A stretch of DNA of 64,000 bases. It comes from Odiellus spinosus (lineage: Eukaryota > Arthropoda > Arachnida > Opiliones > Phalangiidae). Of the stretch, positions 33,631 to 44,513 are shown one piece after another (the first letter of the stretch is position 1; every line of letters starts with the position of its first letter). Where the stretch lies: contig OY987230.1 of assembly GCA_963920705.1 (NCBI GenBank), positions 18,501,320 through 18,565,319 on the forward strand, in the 5' to 3' direction. The notes beneath the pieces are model-generated. The model saw nothing but the letters and a program-made list of their open reading frames with translations, ran no database searches and was not told the DNA's origin. Both the position numbers and the translations under genes were made by a program.

Positions 33631-33968
33631 CAGAAGCCGATGAAACCCTCCTTTGAAGTCTATTACACCCTGGTCTTGTCTACCCCTCTCTGTATGGGTT
33701 AGTTTCAAAAAGCGCTATTCGTACGCCTCCTAACGGTAGATATTTTCGGAGCGAGAGTTCGTCGAGCGAATATATCTAGCAGCCTTGGAGTTCGTCAAAA
33801 AAACGTCGTCGTATGTGGAGAGAGAGAATTTCCAATTTTCGGTAGACAGGGGGGTATGAAGTAGGACCCCTCCGATCTCGTAAAATTGTGAATTTTACCC
33901 ATACAGAGAGGAGCGCTATATGGAACATTAGAGTAGTAGACTTCAAAGGAGGATTTCATCTACTTCTG
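33631..33968 (+). mobile_element. Family A MITE, copy 4
   Basis: Plus orientation, ends CC/TA, perfect 7-bp duplication ATAATAG. Same interior variant as the copies at 6131 and 38469. Confidence 0.93.
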
Positions 33969-35062
33969 ATAATAGTAAGTTAAAAAGAAATCACGTTTTC
34001 CAGGGAGCTTGTTTCTTTCTCGCTTCCTTTTATATTTCTTAGAAAAAATCATGTTTCGACCTCCGTAACCACGTTTCTCATCTCGAAAAGCACTATCGAG
34101 GCTTATCAGACCCATCTAAATCCTTTTTCCAGACCTAGACAATCATTGGTTTGCTTCCTTTTTCAAACGAAAACTATCCAACCTTTCCAATAAATCTTCC
34201 CAATTTCTCGCTAACCTTTTGAAGTCTCGTTCACATTGTTTTTAACTTCAATTAAAACAATAAATTAATCCAAATCTTATAAAAAAAGCATTTTCCGCGC
34301 CCCTTTAAAATCAAAAATGGATAAATTAGTACCAATTAAAAAATAAAAAATAATTTATTAATTAAACTGTATTAAAATATCGAATGAGGAGAATTAATTT
34401 CAATTCAAAAATTGCAAAACTGAAATATTTTATTACTGCTTGTTAATTATTATTGGTTAGGCTTAGCGCGATAATTTTAATTAATTTAAAACCGGTGTGA
34501 AGAGGCCTGGCCTTCTTAAAATTCTTCGAAATTCGAAAAATAGGTTTTTGGTAAATCGACTTTTCAGGACCCGTCTTTCCTTCGCCATTCAACCTTCCCA
34601 CTTTTCTAATCTCGATAGAATGAAAATAAAATAAAATTAACCTCTCCTCTTCCTAACTACGGTAGTCTTTTGGAAATTGCCCAAAGGAAAGGAACCATTT
34701 TATATACCCAATTTCAATCTTCAAAGTAATCTAAACTTCTCTAACAATCCTGGTTTCCATTGGATTAAGAAAATTATCTAAGCTTGCAATTGATTATATA
34801 TCATTCCCCATTTTGGGGATTTCTTTGTTTCCTTTTAAACCTTTGCCGGATTTTCGATTAAAAATCTAATTTAAGTTTCTGGGGGAGAAGAAAAAAACAA
34901 AAAAAGAAATGACCGCGTTACGCGCTACTTTTTGATAACATATATATTTGCACGCCTCGTTCTTGCTTAGAACTTTATTTTAAACTTTGCCGCCAGACAA
35001 AAATTAAATAACGGAATAGCCACGGTTTAGTAATTAGGGTTCTTCAAATCGATAAATTCGTA
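33969..35062. other. No gene seen
   Basis: AT-rich, pyrimidine-rich in places (34000-34250). No frame or repeat supported. Confidence 0.55.
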
Positions 35063-35076
35063 GCCATGAAGAGATT

Positions 35077-35534
35077 CAGGTTTGATTGTTAAGGGGGTGC
35101 ACCGTAAACATAGTACATAACACCCCCGCCAATCCGTGCGGCTACATCATTTGTCCCTAAAGTGCCGCACGCGAAACCGTGCCCGGAACGGGTAACAAGG
35201 TCAAACAGCGGGAACCGAAGAACCCCAGACCAGTGCTCCCGCACACACGTGAGGAGGCTAAGGCAGCAGAAGGTGGAGAAACGGCTTGGCTACCAGAACC
35301 CACACAGCAGTGCCATACGGCCTCCGTAATGTAACCGTGACCCAACAAGACCGACTCAAAGGCAGAGGGAGCTGCCAGGGCCCAGGACGGGCCCCGCGAG
35401 TCGGCCGGGTGTGGGCGAGACGGCCGTGTTCCAATTCGCGGAACTAGGACGGATCCTAGAACTCGGGCCCCCTCACCACGACAAGGATGGAACACTACCC
35501 CCACCCTGCGCACGGACAGGTGGGGGGGAGGGGG
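35077..35534 (-). mobile_element. GC-rich retroelement-like insert with 14-bp TSD
   Basis: A sharply GC-rich 458-bp block is bounded by perfect copies of GCCATGAAGAGATT (35063-35076 and 35535-35548). A target duplication of this length is typical of non-LTR (LINE or SINE) integration and too long for a DNA transposon. No poly-A is seen. On the minus strand the end near 35077-35130 carries a GGGGGTG...CACCCCC stem-loop, as some LINE 3' ends do. The other end is a G-rich or C-rich run. A 118-codon minus frame (35157-35513) is open but rich in Gly, Ala, Pro and Ser, with no reverse transcriptase motif. The strand and family are therefore tentative; it could also be a 5'-truncated LINE end or a retrocopied transcript. 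Confidence 0.65.
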
Positions 35535-35548
35535 GCCATGAAGAGATT

Positions 35549-36582
35549 GGTTGTTATATCAGGAATTCATATAGTTAAAGAGGAAATATTGGTCTTCTTA
35601 CCTTTACCAAAAGTCTATCAAAAGTAAACAGCGCCCCATAGCTTAATACTATCAACAAAGGGCCAATTAAAGGTACTAGCCCATCACTTGAAACTAGCCA
35701 AAAAGTCATCACCCCTGTCGGGCTCTAGTGATTTGGACTCTTCTCGATATTTTGAGTCGTTAGAGAGGGACGATATTGTCTTATTCCCCAAGATTGGCGC
35801 TTAAGATTTAATTATTTACACCGTCTGCAACCACTAGAGTGTCTCGAATCAGAATCTGCTGGTAAATTAACCCGGACCTTTGCTGATCCACCCCTCTACG
35901 AGTAACGAGGGGTTTTTGGCTCTCTTGAATTAACCTTGCTTTCGATTGCTGTGGTAATTAGAAAAAATGTACAATACCGGGAATCAAATGTTTTTTGTCA
36001 GTCCTTATTGTAGAAACTCTCAAAACGCTTCTTTATAAGCGGATTGCTTAATAATCGATCTACTTAATCTCCAAAAAAACTACTTTTTTTTCCTCCTGAG
36101 GGTTAACATTGTATATTAATCCGCTACAGCTTTGGATAGTTTCGAGAACTAGTCTTGAATAAAAAATACGGGTATTAAATAAACATCAGTGGGGCTATAC
36201 ACGTTTGCGGAAGAAAAAGAGTGAGTGACGTCATCTAAATGATTAATGGGGATTGGATGAGGCTAAAAGAAAGGGATATAGACCCAAAAAGATCCCTGGT
36301 GAGAATCTTGCCTAAGTAGGGGTATATAAAAATCTTCATTTTCAATCTTAAAACAAGTTAAGAACTAATGGAAAATTCAAAATTCAATTTTTCCGCATGA
36401 TGCATTTGATGCTACGAAGGAAATTCGTTTCAACAGGAAGCGTATATTACTTTCGAATATACATTAAATTAGACATTTTTCTATAAGTTTGCCTCTCCTG
36501 ATAATGCAATGGTACCAAGATGGGTTTGATTAAAAAAAATTGCTTAACCATCCAAAATCGTCAATTATATTTCCTTGTGACC
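35549..36582. other. No gene seen
   Basis: No supported frame. A hairpin followed by T is listed at 35890. A TGACGTCA lies at about 36227. Confidence 0.5.
35890..35917 (+). terminator. Hairpin followed by T5
   Basis: ACCCCTC pairs with GAGGGGT around a 10-base loop, and the stem runs into TTTTT. It has the shape of an intrinsic terminator or a Pol III stop. No transcription unit ends here, and in a nuclear genome it may have no function. Confidence 0.2.
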
Positions 36583-36900
36583 TTTCTTCAGGATCACCAC
36601 GGGTTTGGGAAAATCAGATAATGTCTGACAATTTGAAAAGTATGCCTTAAGGTCAGCGAAAATGAGGAAATTTTAAAAATGGGCTCAAAAGGTCAGGGGG
36701 AACTGTCTTAATTTCCGTTACGAAATTAGTAATTTAGAATTTCTGTAAATATTATGTTTGTCACATGTCACGAAAGGGAAATAGTAGAAACCTAATCGAT
36801 TAGGAAAAACCTGGATAAGTCGGGGGAAACCTGTATAAATCTGGGAAATCATTGATTTGTTTGGGAATGCACGGATAAATCAGGAAAACACGGATAAGTT
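36583..36900. mobile_element. Family H-like debris
   Basis: Repeated words GGTCAGGGGGAACT, AAACCTGGATAAGTCGGGGG, AAATCTGGGAAATC and AAATCAGGAAAACACGG resemble the interior of the H elements. The ends are not recognisable. It looks old and partly tandemly expanded. Confidence 0.5.
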
Positions 36901-36930
36901 AGTTAATTTAAAAAGGAAAAAAAATGACTC

Positions 36931-37371
36931 TTAAAGGGAGAATGCAACCTAATTACAAGTGATTTTTGATCGATTCCTTATCGTTTAAATAGGCCTAATC
37001 CACCGATAAAAAGTTTACAATACAAATATTAAACTAGAAATAAATTTAAAACTTACCCTGAAAATAGGCTTAGCGGGATTCATGGAGATCCTGAATTGCC
37101 CCCGTGTAAGGTCTAGCGACCAATGAGCAAAGGCCCGTCGTTCACGCGAGATCTCCACGAGACTTACGTCGCGCGCGATTGGTCGCTAGACCTTACACGC
37201 GAGGAAATCAGGAGCTCCATGAATCCCACTAAGCCTATTTTCAGGGTAAGTTTTAAATTTATTTCTAGTTTAATATTTGTTTGTAAATTTTTTAAATAGT
37301 GGATTAGGCCTATTTAAACAATAAGGAATCGATAAAAAATCACTTGTTGTTAGGTTGCATCCTCCCTTTAA
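36931..37371 (+). mobile_element. Family B TTAA-flanked MITE, copy 2, 441 bp
   Basis: Same borders, orientation and length as the copy at 17251, exactly 19680 bp away. Differences read directly: one T/G near the left end, three clustered substitutions near 37097-37101 and one G/A near 37210. Flanks outside the TTAA borders are unrelated, so this is an independent insertion and not a segmental duplication. Confidence 0.93.
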
Positions 37372-37900
37372 CGATCTTCATTGAATCATCTAAGAATGTA
37401 AATTATTATAGACTCCTCCAATATGATTCGAAAATGGTAAGGCGCGGGGAAGAATATGCAAATGAAGACCATGGGGAAAAGAAAGGGGGATGACGTATTT
37501 CATTATCAAAGCCTGTTATCTCGGAAAAAGAGACGTCAGAAGAAAAAAGAAAGCGGGAACAATCTTTTGATAGAGCCCGGACTAGCTCCCCTTTTCTAAA
37601 CAATAAAACATTTTTTTATGCAAATGCAAATAAGCTTTGGCATGCCGAAGAAGAGCTCCTAGCTATATAACCTAACTCCTTCATTCGCTATCTCGTCGCA
37701 TCACTGTACGCTTCGGAAGTTTTTGGATAAGAGAATAATGTACTTAGATCTGATAATATCTCGCGCGGGAGGCCCCTAGCTTTATACCGAGAATATAAAT
37801 TTATCCAATCTTCGACGCGCTTCTTCTCTTTCGTTTTATGTTACGCATTATCATAAGTATTGTTGTAAAACAAAAAAGTACGCTACGAGTTTCCTATATG
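37372..37900. other. No gene seen
   Basis: Mixed composition with several CpG words at 37430-37600. A 65-codon minus frame has no motif. Confidence 0.5.
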
Positions 37901-38238
37901 CAGAAGTAGATGAAACCCTCCTTTGAAGTCTACTACTCTAATGTTCCATATAGCGCTCCTCTCTGTATGGGTAAAATTCCCAATTTTACGAGATCGGAGG
38001 GGTCCTACTTCATCCCCCCTGTCTACCGAAAATTGGAAATTCTCTCTCTCCACATACGACGACGTTTTTTTGACGAACTCCAAGGCTGCTAGATATATTC
38101 GCTCGACGAACTCCCGCTCCGAAAATATCTACCGTTAGGAGGCGTACGAATCGCGCTTTTTGAAACCTAACCCATACAGAGAGGGGTAGACAAGACCAGG
38201 GAGTAATAGACTTCAAAGGAGGGTTTCATCGGCTTCTG
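37901..38238 (-). mobile_element. Family A MITE, copy 5
   Basis: Minus orientation, left end TA and right end CC, perfect 7-bp duplication CTATATG. It lies 230 bp from the next copy, in inverted arrangement. Confidence 0.94.
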
Positions 38239-38468
38239 CTATATGCTTTTAGGACACAAAATAGTTTTATTTCATTTAAAAGTCAGGGAAAACGGTGATG
38301 ATTTGTAGGAGTTGCAAAGTCTGTAATATATTTAGCAGAAATGTTTTATACGGAATTCTTTTTTCTCTCAACACTTTTCAATTTAACGCGCAATTTCTTT
38401 TTCTACTAGGCTTAGTCATCCCCATCATTTGAATTGATTCCCACCTGCCAAATCATATAATATAGAGT

Positions 38469-38807
38469 CAGAAGCCGATGAAACCCTCCTTTGAAGTCTA
38501 TTACTCCCGGGTCTTGTTTACCCCTCTCTGTATGGGTTAGTTTCAAAAAGCGCGATTCGTAGGCCTCCTAACGGTAGATATTTTCGGAGCGGGAGTTCGT
38601 CGAGCGAATATCTCTAGCAGCCTTGGAGTTCGTCAAAAAAAAACGTCGTCGTTTGTGGAGAGAGATAATTTCCAATTTTGCGTAGACAGGGGGTATGAAG
38701 TAGGACCCCTCCGATCTCGTAAAATTGGGAACTTTACCCATACAGAGAGGAGCGCTATATCGAACATTAGATTAGTAGACTTCAAAGGAGGGTTTCATCT
38801 ACTTCTG
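38469..38807 (+). mobile_element. Family A MITE, copy 6
   Basis: Plus orientation, ends CC/TA, perfect 7-bp duplication ATAGAGT. With the copy at 37901 it forms an inverted pair that could fold over about 900 bp. Confidence 0.94.
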
Positions 38808-38845
38808 ATAGAGTGCATGTTGAAAATATTAGAATAGGGAGATGG

Positions 38846-38926
38846 CCAGGGAATTTATTGAAAAACGGTCAGGGAAAACCTGGAAAAGTCAGGGAAATTC
38901 AATTCGAAAAATTTGTACGAACCCTG
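38846..38926. mobile_element. Family H right-end fragment
   Basis: CAGGGAATTTATTGAAAA, GGTCAGGGAAAACCTGG, AAAGTCAGGGAAATTCAA and TTTGTACGAACCCTG match the last 80 bp of the element at 31871. No left end is present. A single end of this kind suggests internal deletion or truncation. Confidence 0.75.
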
Positions 38927-40934
38927 TTTATGATTTCCTGATGTATTTGAAGATTCCCTCACCTCATATCAATAATATTTTTCATTTTTTAAGTTTCTTA
39001 AAAAATGGTTTAAGTATGACATGTTTTAAGCAAGTAATATTTTTAATTTGCCCACTATTTTGGAAATTATAAATACAGTCTCTTAGAGGCTTCTATTCGC
39101 GTTGGTCTGATGGACACCCAACAAGGGAGTCGCAACTTCATAAAAGTTCAAGTGGCCATAAGACTTGTAAAGCCGATCTCTAATTACTACCTTTTGTGTC
39201 CTTCTTTGAGACACTTGAAACTTCTAATATTCTGACGTAAGCGTTGCCACGAAAAGGTACCTTGTAAATAACGAAATATAGATAATGTTTCCGTGAAATA
39301 ATCCTTTTCCATCTTTGTATAAGTTCTTGGGTTTCGTTAATTATTTCTTAACGCATGAGCTATGTTTACTAATTACTTCGAATATGGAAAAGTCTAGATG
39401 TGTTATAATTTTCCTTATGAAAAACTTAATCATTGAATTAGCTATCCTGTCAGTTTACACGGGTTTACCTTTGAATAATTTCTATCGGTTGTAAGTAGCT
39501 TGGTTACGAGATTGTTAGCAAATATGAATGTTGACGTTATAGTGCCCGAAGCACTTCTCGGATTATTAACAAAAAATAAAGAAAATAAGCCAACGCACTT
39601 GGCCAGACTTTGGCCACACACACCCTCGTAAAAATTTGATTGATAGAGAGTACTGTACATATATGGGTACTTATATTGTGTAATGTACGGCTCTCGCGAT
39701 ATATATTATATGGTCGAGATGCTAGCTCGTAAAATTTCACGACCTCGTAAATCTGGTCCTGTTATATATACCCCATATACACCTTTCAGCTAAAAAGGGT
39801 TGTAAACGTTTTTTCCACATAACTATCTTATACCTCCCTCCATAACCCCAAAAGCTCCATGATTCAGATCTTTTGTCCCTTAGTAATTTATATACCAGTA
39901 GGGCATTAAACTAATTTAGATCAAAAGAGACGATAAATATCTTCACCAAATATAAATTACCAACCTAATAGATCTATACAATAAGCTCGCCATATTCTGG
40001 TGCTTCTGTTTTTGTATTTATTGTTTATTATTAATCAAACTAATATTCGAATCAAAACTTTTCCTTTTCACAATATAATGATGATATATTACGTCATTTA
40101 GTAATTTTCTTTTCACCATTTTCGATGCAGTCTTTACTTTCTTTCCTCCTGAATTTCAGGCTGAACTTAAAAAATTTATAAACGACCTGTTCCATCCCCC
40201 TCACTCTATCCATTTCTTTACTTCTTGTAAAAAAATGTCCATTTCCGAACGAAAAAACCAAGAACTAATTAATGAAACCCTTAGAACAAACAAATTAAGT
40301 TATTTTTGATTGCACGTAGAGCAGCCGTTAAGCTTGAGAGTAAAACTAGAGATATTTAGAATTTTGTCATTCTGACTGCGCGGGCGCCGTGTTTCTTTAC
40401 AAGAAACGTCACAGGTGACGTCGACGCTCAACTTACGAAAAAGGACTCCTCCCTTTTATATATTTACCTATTATAAAGCATCATTCTCAGTGAATTCGTC
40501 AGTCTTACGTTCTAGGGTTTCATCATTTAGTTCTTGGTGGAACGTAGATAGACTCTCCCATACGGTAAAATAACTAGACTGGGATGCTTTTAGATGCTGG
40601 ATCGATCCCGTGTCGTAGTAGGAAACCTACTAAGAATTCAGCAAGTACGAAACAATGCTGTAGCTTTTATCGTTAAGAAAATAACGTAAGTTTATAGACG
40701 TCAAACTTGAAATTGCTTTAGAATATAGCGCCGAACTCTTTGGCTGATTACACGAAACTGCTATCAGGAAATAAGGAACATGTTCCGTTCGTTTGCTAGT
40801 TAAAATTTAAGCTCAAAGCGTTAAAGGACTACCGATAATATTGCCTAAAGTGATGCTGTCACTAATATTTCAAGAACTACTAATGGAAATTGAGGAGTAT
40901 TTCCAGAAAGATCGTTGAAAAACGATATGATTTA
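38927..40934. other. No gene seen
   Basis: No recognised element. A 70-codon open frame at about 40093-40310 reads FPPEFQAELKKFINDLFHPP in its middle and follows a good acceptor-like CTCCTGAATTTCAG|G. It has no known motif, so it is left unannotated. Confidence 0.5.
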
Positions 40935-41395
40935 TTCGGGATTTTTGTTCAATTTCTATCAGTGGCCCGAAACATAATTTGTTTGTCTTAAAATAATCAA
41001 AGAAACATTTACTTTCCAATGGTGCAATCAGTTTATGCCTAGGTGGGCATAGAGAGAAGTTATACGGCTATTTTAAGATAGGGATTATATTCGGGTTTTT
41101 GCTCAAATTTTATTAGTGTAGAAACATCTTTTTTGAGATGGCGAATCATAATTTGTTTGTCTTAAAATAATCTAAGAAAAGTCTACTTTTCAATGGTGCA
41201 ATCCGTTTATTCCTAGGTGGTCATAGAGAGAAGTTACGGCCATTTAAAGATAGGGGTTATTTTCGGGCTTTTGCTTGATTACTATCAGTGGCGAAACATT
41301 TTTTTTCGAGTGGTGAAACATAATTTTTTTGTCTTAAAATAATCTAAGGAACGCCTTCTTTTCAACGGTGCGATCGGTCTATGTCTATGTAGTGA
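40935..41395 (+). repeat. Imperfect tandem repeat, unit about 175 bp, 2-3 copies
   Basis: The word ATAATTTGTTTGTCTTAAAA recurs near 40974, 41150 and (as ATAATTTTTTTGTCTTAAAA) 41321. Each is followed by AATGGTGCAATC or AACGGTGCGATC. Between the first two pairs come CATAGAGAGAAGTTA and GATAGGG with CGGG. Unit divergence is around 15-20% by eye. Confidence 0.8.
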
Positions 41396-41759
41396 CTTCA
41401 ACGTGAAAACATTACATTTGCATGTTAATAAGGACAATTATTGTTGTAAAGTTGACGTGTAGACGAGTTAAAACGTATAACTTTAACCTATTTAAGCAAA
41501 TTTTCTCTTTCAAAAATTTTAATACCATTTTTGCAATATTATCGGAGTAAACAGTAAATTACTCCCTGGTAATTTACCCTGTAATTTAACAGGATAAATT
41601 ACCGATTTAGAACACTATACATTATAAATATTTACGTTTCCTTTAGTCTGATCTCATCAAAGAGAAATAGAGAGGGGGGGGGGGTTCGTAACTGGGTGAG
41701 AGTAACGAACTTGTAGGCCTAAAAATGTCTAGCTCCGAATTCCTAGTTATTTCCCCTTT
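41396..41759. other. No gene seen
   Basis: AT-rich apart from a G10 run at about 41675. Nothing recognised. Confidence 0.55.
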
Positions 41760-42864
41760 AGTATACCGTAGTACGCATCTTTATCGAACGCCGGGGCTTT
41801 GCTAGGAAAGCTATATTCGCGCATGCTCCGTAATAAACATTCCCTCGGAATTTCCACCGGTTTTCGGCCTCGGTCTATGCACCGCCATTAAACATTACAG
41901 CGCCTTACACAAATTCCTAGTAAAGTGTTCTCGCTAACGCCATGGTCTCGTTTGCCGAGAACACGTGGTTTTAAACGCCGCTAGTCATTTTATAAAGAGT
42001 TTATTTGTTTTTTTACGCGACGGCGGCGTTAAATGTAATATCGCTCTAAAATAAAGAAGAATCGGTGTGTTTTTAAAAATTAAAACTTCATCTGGGTTTT
42101 ACCCGAGGTGTATTCTCTTCGAACGAAGACCGAGGCGCGACTACAAGTTCGGCTTTTCCTTCAAACGCGGCGGCAAGGAACGTTTTCTCTAGCCAGCAGA
42201 GTCGAGTTTTAGAGTTTGGCCAGAAATCGGTCGATTTTTCTTAACTCTTGGTGGCTTTATAGTGTCAGGATTTAACGTACGGTGGCGTTTTAAGTTTTTT
42301 TTCTATATTTTGTATTTTCAAGAAGCTTCGAGATTAATCATTTAAAACTAATCATAATCGCGTCGTGCTTTTAAATTAAATTTATATATTTTGTCTCCCA
42401 TCTATGAGCAAGAAAAAAGATAAATACCGCGAAGTAAGTTGTTCTTTTGAACATCAATTCGAATTTAATAAAACTAGCGTCGTCCGTTATTTAAATTAAA
42501 TTAAAATATAATAATTAATAATAAGGGGTGAAATTAAAACAATAATAACGTGGCCAATTTTAAGTAAATTCCTTTTTTAAAATATTTCAATTATTATATA
42601 GTCGTGTTTTAATTTTAATTACGATTAAATTAATATAAATTCAATATATCAAGTATTTCCGGGTTATAATATTTATAATAGTAATAGTATAGTTACTTTG
42701 AATGTTGTCATAACGCGTGATTTAGCTTAATTCGGATAAAGAGTTTAAAATTTAAACGCGGTGACGTTTTTTCGGACCGGACAAAATAAAAACTTAATCG
42801 TGAAGATAAAAGATAATCTGTTAATAACATTGACATTGGGCTATCATCACAGTACTACTACGAT
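41760..42864 (+). promoter_or_regulatory. CpG-richer putative promoter and 5' UTR region
   Basis: CpG density rises visibly at 41780-42250, with words such as CGCGACGGCGGCG, AACGCGGCGGCAAGG, CCGGTTTTCGGCCTCGG and an AACACGTGGTT. This is the longest CpG-richer tract in the window that is not part of a recognised repeat. Two ATG-initiated stubs with splice donors follow (42404 and 42865). This fits a start region of a plus-strand gene with alternative first exons. There is no transcript evidence in the sequence itself, and the tract could instead be an unrecognised old element. Confidence 0.35.
42404..42433 (+). CDS. Candidate first coding exon 1a (MSKKKDKYRE)
   Basis: ATG followed by nine codons (SKKKDKYRE) reaches a full-consensus donor, GAA|GTAAGT at 42434. 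The start context is CTATGA. Without splicing the frame would continue to a stop after 31 codons in all. A lysine-rich start of this kind is common in cytosolic or nuclear proteins but identifies nothing. It lies in the lower half of the CpG-richer tract, 431 bp upstream of the second candidate. If both are real, they are alternative first exons that would have to join a downstream exon in different phases: phase 0 here, phase 1 at 42886. Confidence 0.25.
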
Positions 42865-42886
42865 ATGGCTTCGGATTCTAGTGCAG
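42865..42886 (+). CDS. Candidate first coding exon 1b (MASDSSA)
   Basis: ATGGCTTCG begins a seven-codon stub, M-A-S-D-S-S-A, with a G at +4 and a purine at -3 that give a good Kozak context. It ends in GCAG|GTAAAAT, a plausible donor at 42887. Met-Ala-Ser followed by acidic and Ser residues is a common processed N-terminus, which makes this the most gene-like start in the window. No matching second exon could be recognised in the remaining 21 kb, so the first intron would be long. It is also a very short motif and could be chance. Confidence 0.28.
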
Positions 42887-43142
42887 GTAAAATGTTATTC
42901 TTTATAAAGCTCCGCGTGTCTAATCCCAATGTAATATCATAATCGCTATTTAATCCACGTAGCTTGTTTTTTTTTTTGCTTTCCTTTCCAATTTACTGAT
43001 ACGCAATTTTTTCTTTCTTTCCAATTAAGAATTATGTGACTTAAGGATCATATACTATATTTTTATTCCATTATTTTTTTTCTTGGTACAAATAATTTTC
43101 TATAAAACCCAAGCACGGAGTGTTTTAATGGTTTTAAAGGTA

Positions 43143-43582
43143 TTAAAGGTGGAATGAAATGCAATAACAGGTGATTTTCTATCCATTTTCATCGTCAAAA
43201 TAGGCGTTATACGTTAGTTTAAGTAATTAACAAGCAAATATTAAGCTTGGAAACCCATTTTTTTATTTACTCGGAAAGTAGGCGTAACAAGGATCCACCG
43301 AGAGTTTGAAATATCGCCCATAAACAGTCTCCAACCAATGAGAAGAAGCGCCCCACTTAAACCTAATATGTTAAGACTAACTGCCTAGTTTAATGAAACA
43401 TTTGATTGGCCGGAGACTGTTTACCGTGGATCCTTACTAAGCCTATATAATTTCGGATTATGTTAAAATGGATAATAATATTGGTTTAAACCTTTTATCT
43501 TGCGATTAAGGTCAATTTTAACGATGAAAACAAATCGATAAAATATAAAATCACATCTGATCGGCCTTCATTCTCCCTTTAA
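43143..43582. mobile_element. Family B relative (B2), TTAA-flanked, 440 bp
   Basis: Borders TTAAAGGTGGAATGAAATGC and CCTTCATTCTCCCTTTAA. The inner pairs AAGGATCCACCGAGAG / GTGGATCCTTACTAAGCC and ACAGTCTCCAACCAATG / TTGATTGGCCGGAGACTG show the same architecture as the B copies at 17251 and 36931, with clearly diverged sequence. It is an older or separate subfamily. Confidence 0.82.
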
Positions 43583-43971
43583 TTGACGGGTGAAACCAGC
43601 TAAGAGAGTGAAACCTCATTCACGTTCCACTGATTAAAGTTCCGCACTTGACGGTACATAGTTACTAGAAACGTGACGTTGCGATCTTATACCGTAACTC
43701 ATTCTAATCGCACACCAGGATTTAATTTTAAACGGAATATGAGACGATAAGGAGAACATTTATTCGCGACCAAAACAAGTTTAGGTAGCGCTGCCGTGCT
43801 GATGTTTTTTTTCGTCTGCTAGCCGTGTGTGAAGCAATGCTAAAACTTAAGGGGGAAACCAAAAGCCCCTAAAAATAAACAGCTTTCAGAATTCGTTCGC
43901 CATGCGATTAGAATTGGTTTAATTCGTTCGCCACGCGATTAAATTTGCTTTCAATTCGTTGACCATATGAT
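43583..43971. other. No gene seen
   Basis: Three partial repeats of AATTCGTTCGCCA(T/C)GCGATTA-type sequence at about 43890-43965 lie just left of the A element. Otherwise nothing. Confidence 0.5.
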
Positions 43972-44308
43972 CAGAAGCCGATGAAACCCTCCTTTGAAGT
44001 CTATAACTCCCGGGTCTTGTCTACCCCTCTCTGTATGGGTTATTCTCAAAAGGCGCGATCCGTACGCCTCCTAACGGTAGATGTTTTCGGAGCGGGAGCT
44101 CGTCGAGCGAATATCTCTAGCAGCTTTGGAGTTCGTCCAAAAAACGTCGTCGTTTGTGGAGAGAGAGAATTTCCAATTTTCCGTAGACAGGGGGGATGAA
44201 GTAGGACCCCTTCTAACTCGTAAAATTGGGAATTTTACCCATACAGAGAGGAGCGCTATATGGAACATTGGAGTAGTAGACTTCAAAGGAGGGTTTCATC
44301 GGCTTCTG
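43972..44308 (+). mobile_element. Family A MITE, copy 7
   Basis: Plus orientation, both ends CC. The 7-bp flanks ATATGAT and ATATGAA match at six positions. Interior variant TTATTCTCAAAAGGCGC. Confidence 0.93.
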
Positions 44309-44335
44309 ATATGAATAGATTGGTTAAATTTTTGG

Positions 44336-44513
44336 GTCACGTGACTAGATTTATCATATGATCGATCTCACGTGACTAGATTTATCATATGATCGGTCTC
44401 ACGTGACTAGATTTATCATATGATCGGTCTCACGTGATTGGTTCTTTCCATCAGTCTCACGTGACTTGATTGGTACTTTTCATCAGTCTCACGTGACTAG
44501 ATTTATTCAATTC
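44336..44513 (+). repeat. CACGTG-bearing 31-bp array
   Basis: Three near-perfect units of TCACGTGACTAGATTTATCA plus TATGATCGGTC are followed by three variant units. Each unit carries one CACGTG, so six hexamers lie within about 160 bp. CACGTG is the E-box read by Myc/Max, MITF/TFE and USF-type factors. Confidence 0.9.

Noticed and set aside
35157-35513. 118-codon minus-strand frame
   Set aside because: It lies wholly inside a GC-rich retro-type insert, where stop codons are rare by composition. No reverse transcriptase, endonuclease or zinc-finger motif is visible.
39095-39190. tRNA-derived SINE head suggested by TGGTCTGATGG
   Set aside because: The word departs from the A-box consensus, and no B box follows at the right distance.
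40093-40310. Frame containing FPPEFQAELKKFINDLFHPP after an acceptor-like CAG
   Set aside because: It looks protein-like over 20 residues but matches no family I can name, lacks a donor and has no partner exon.
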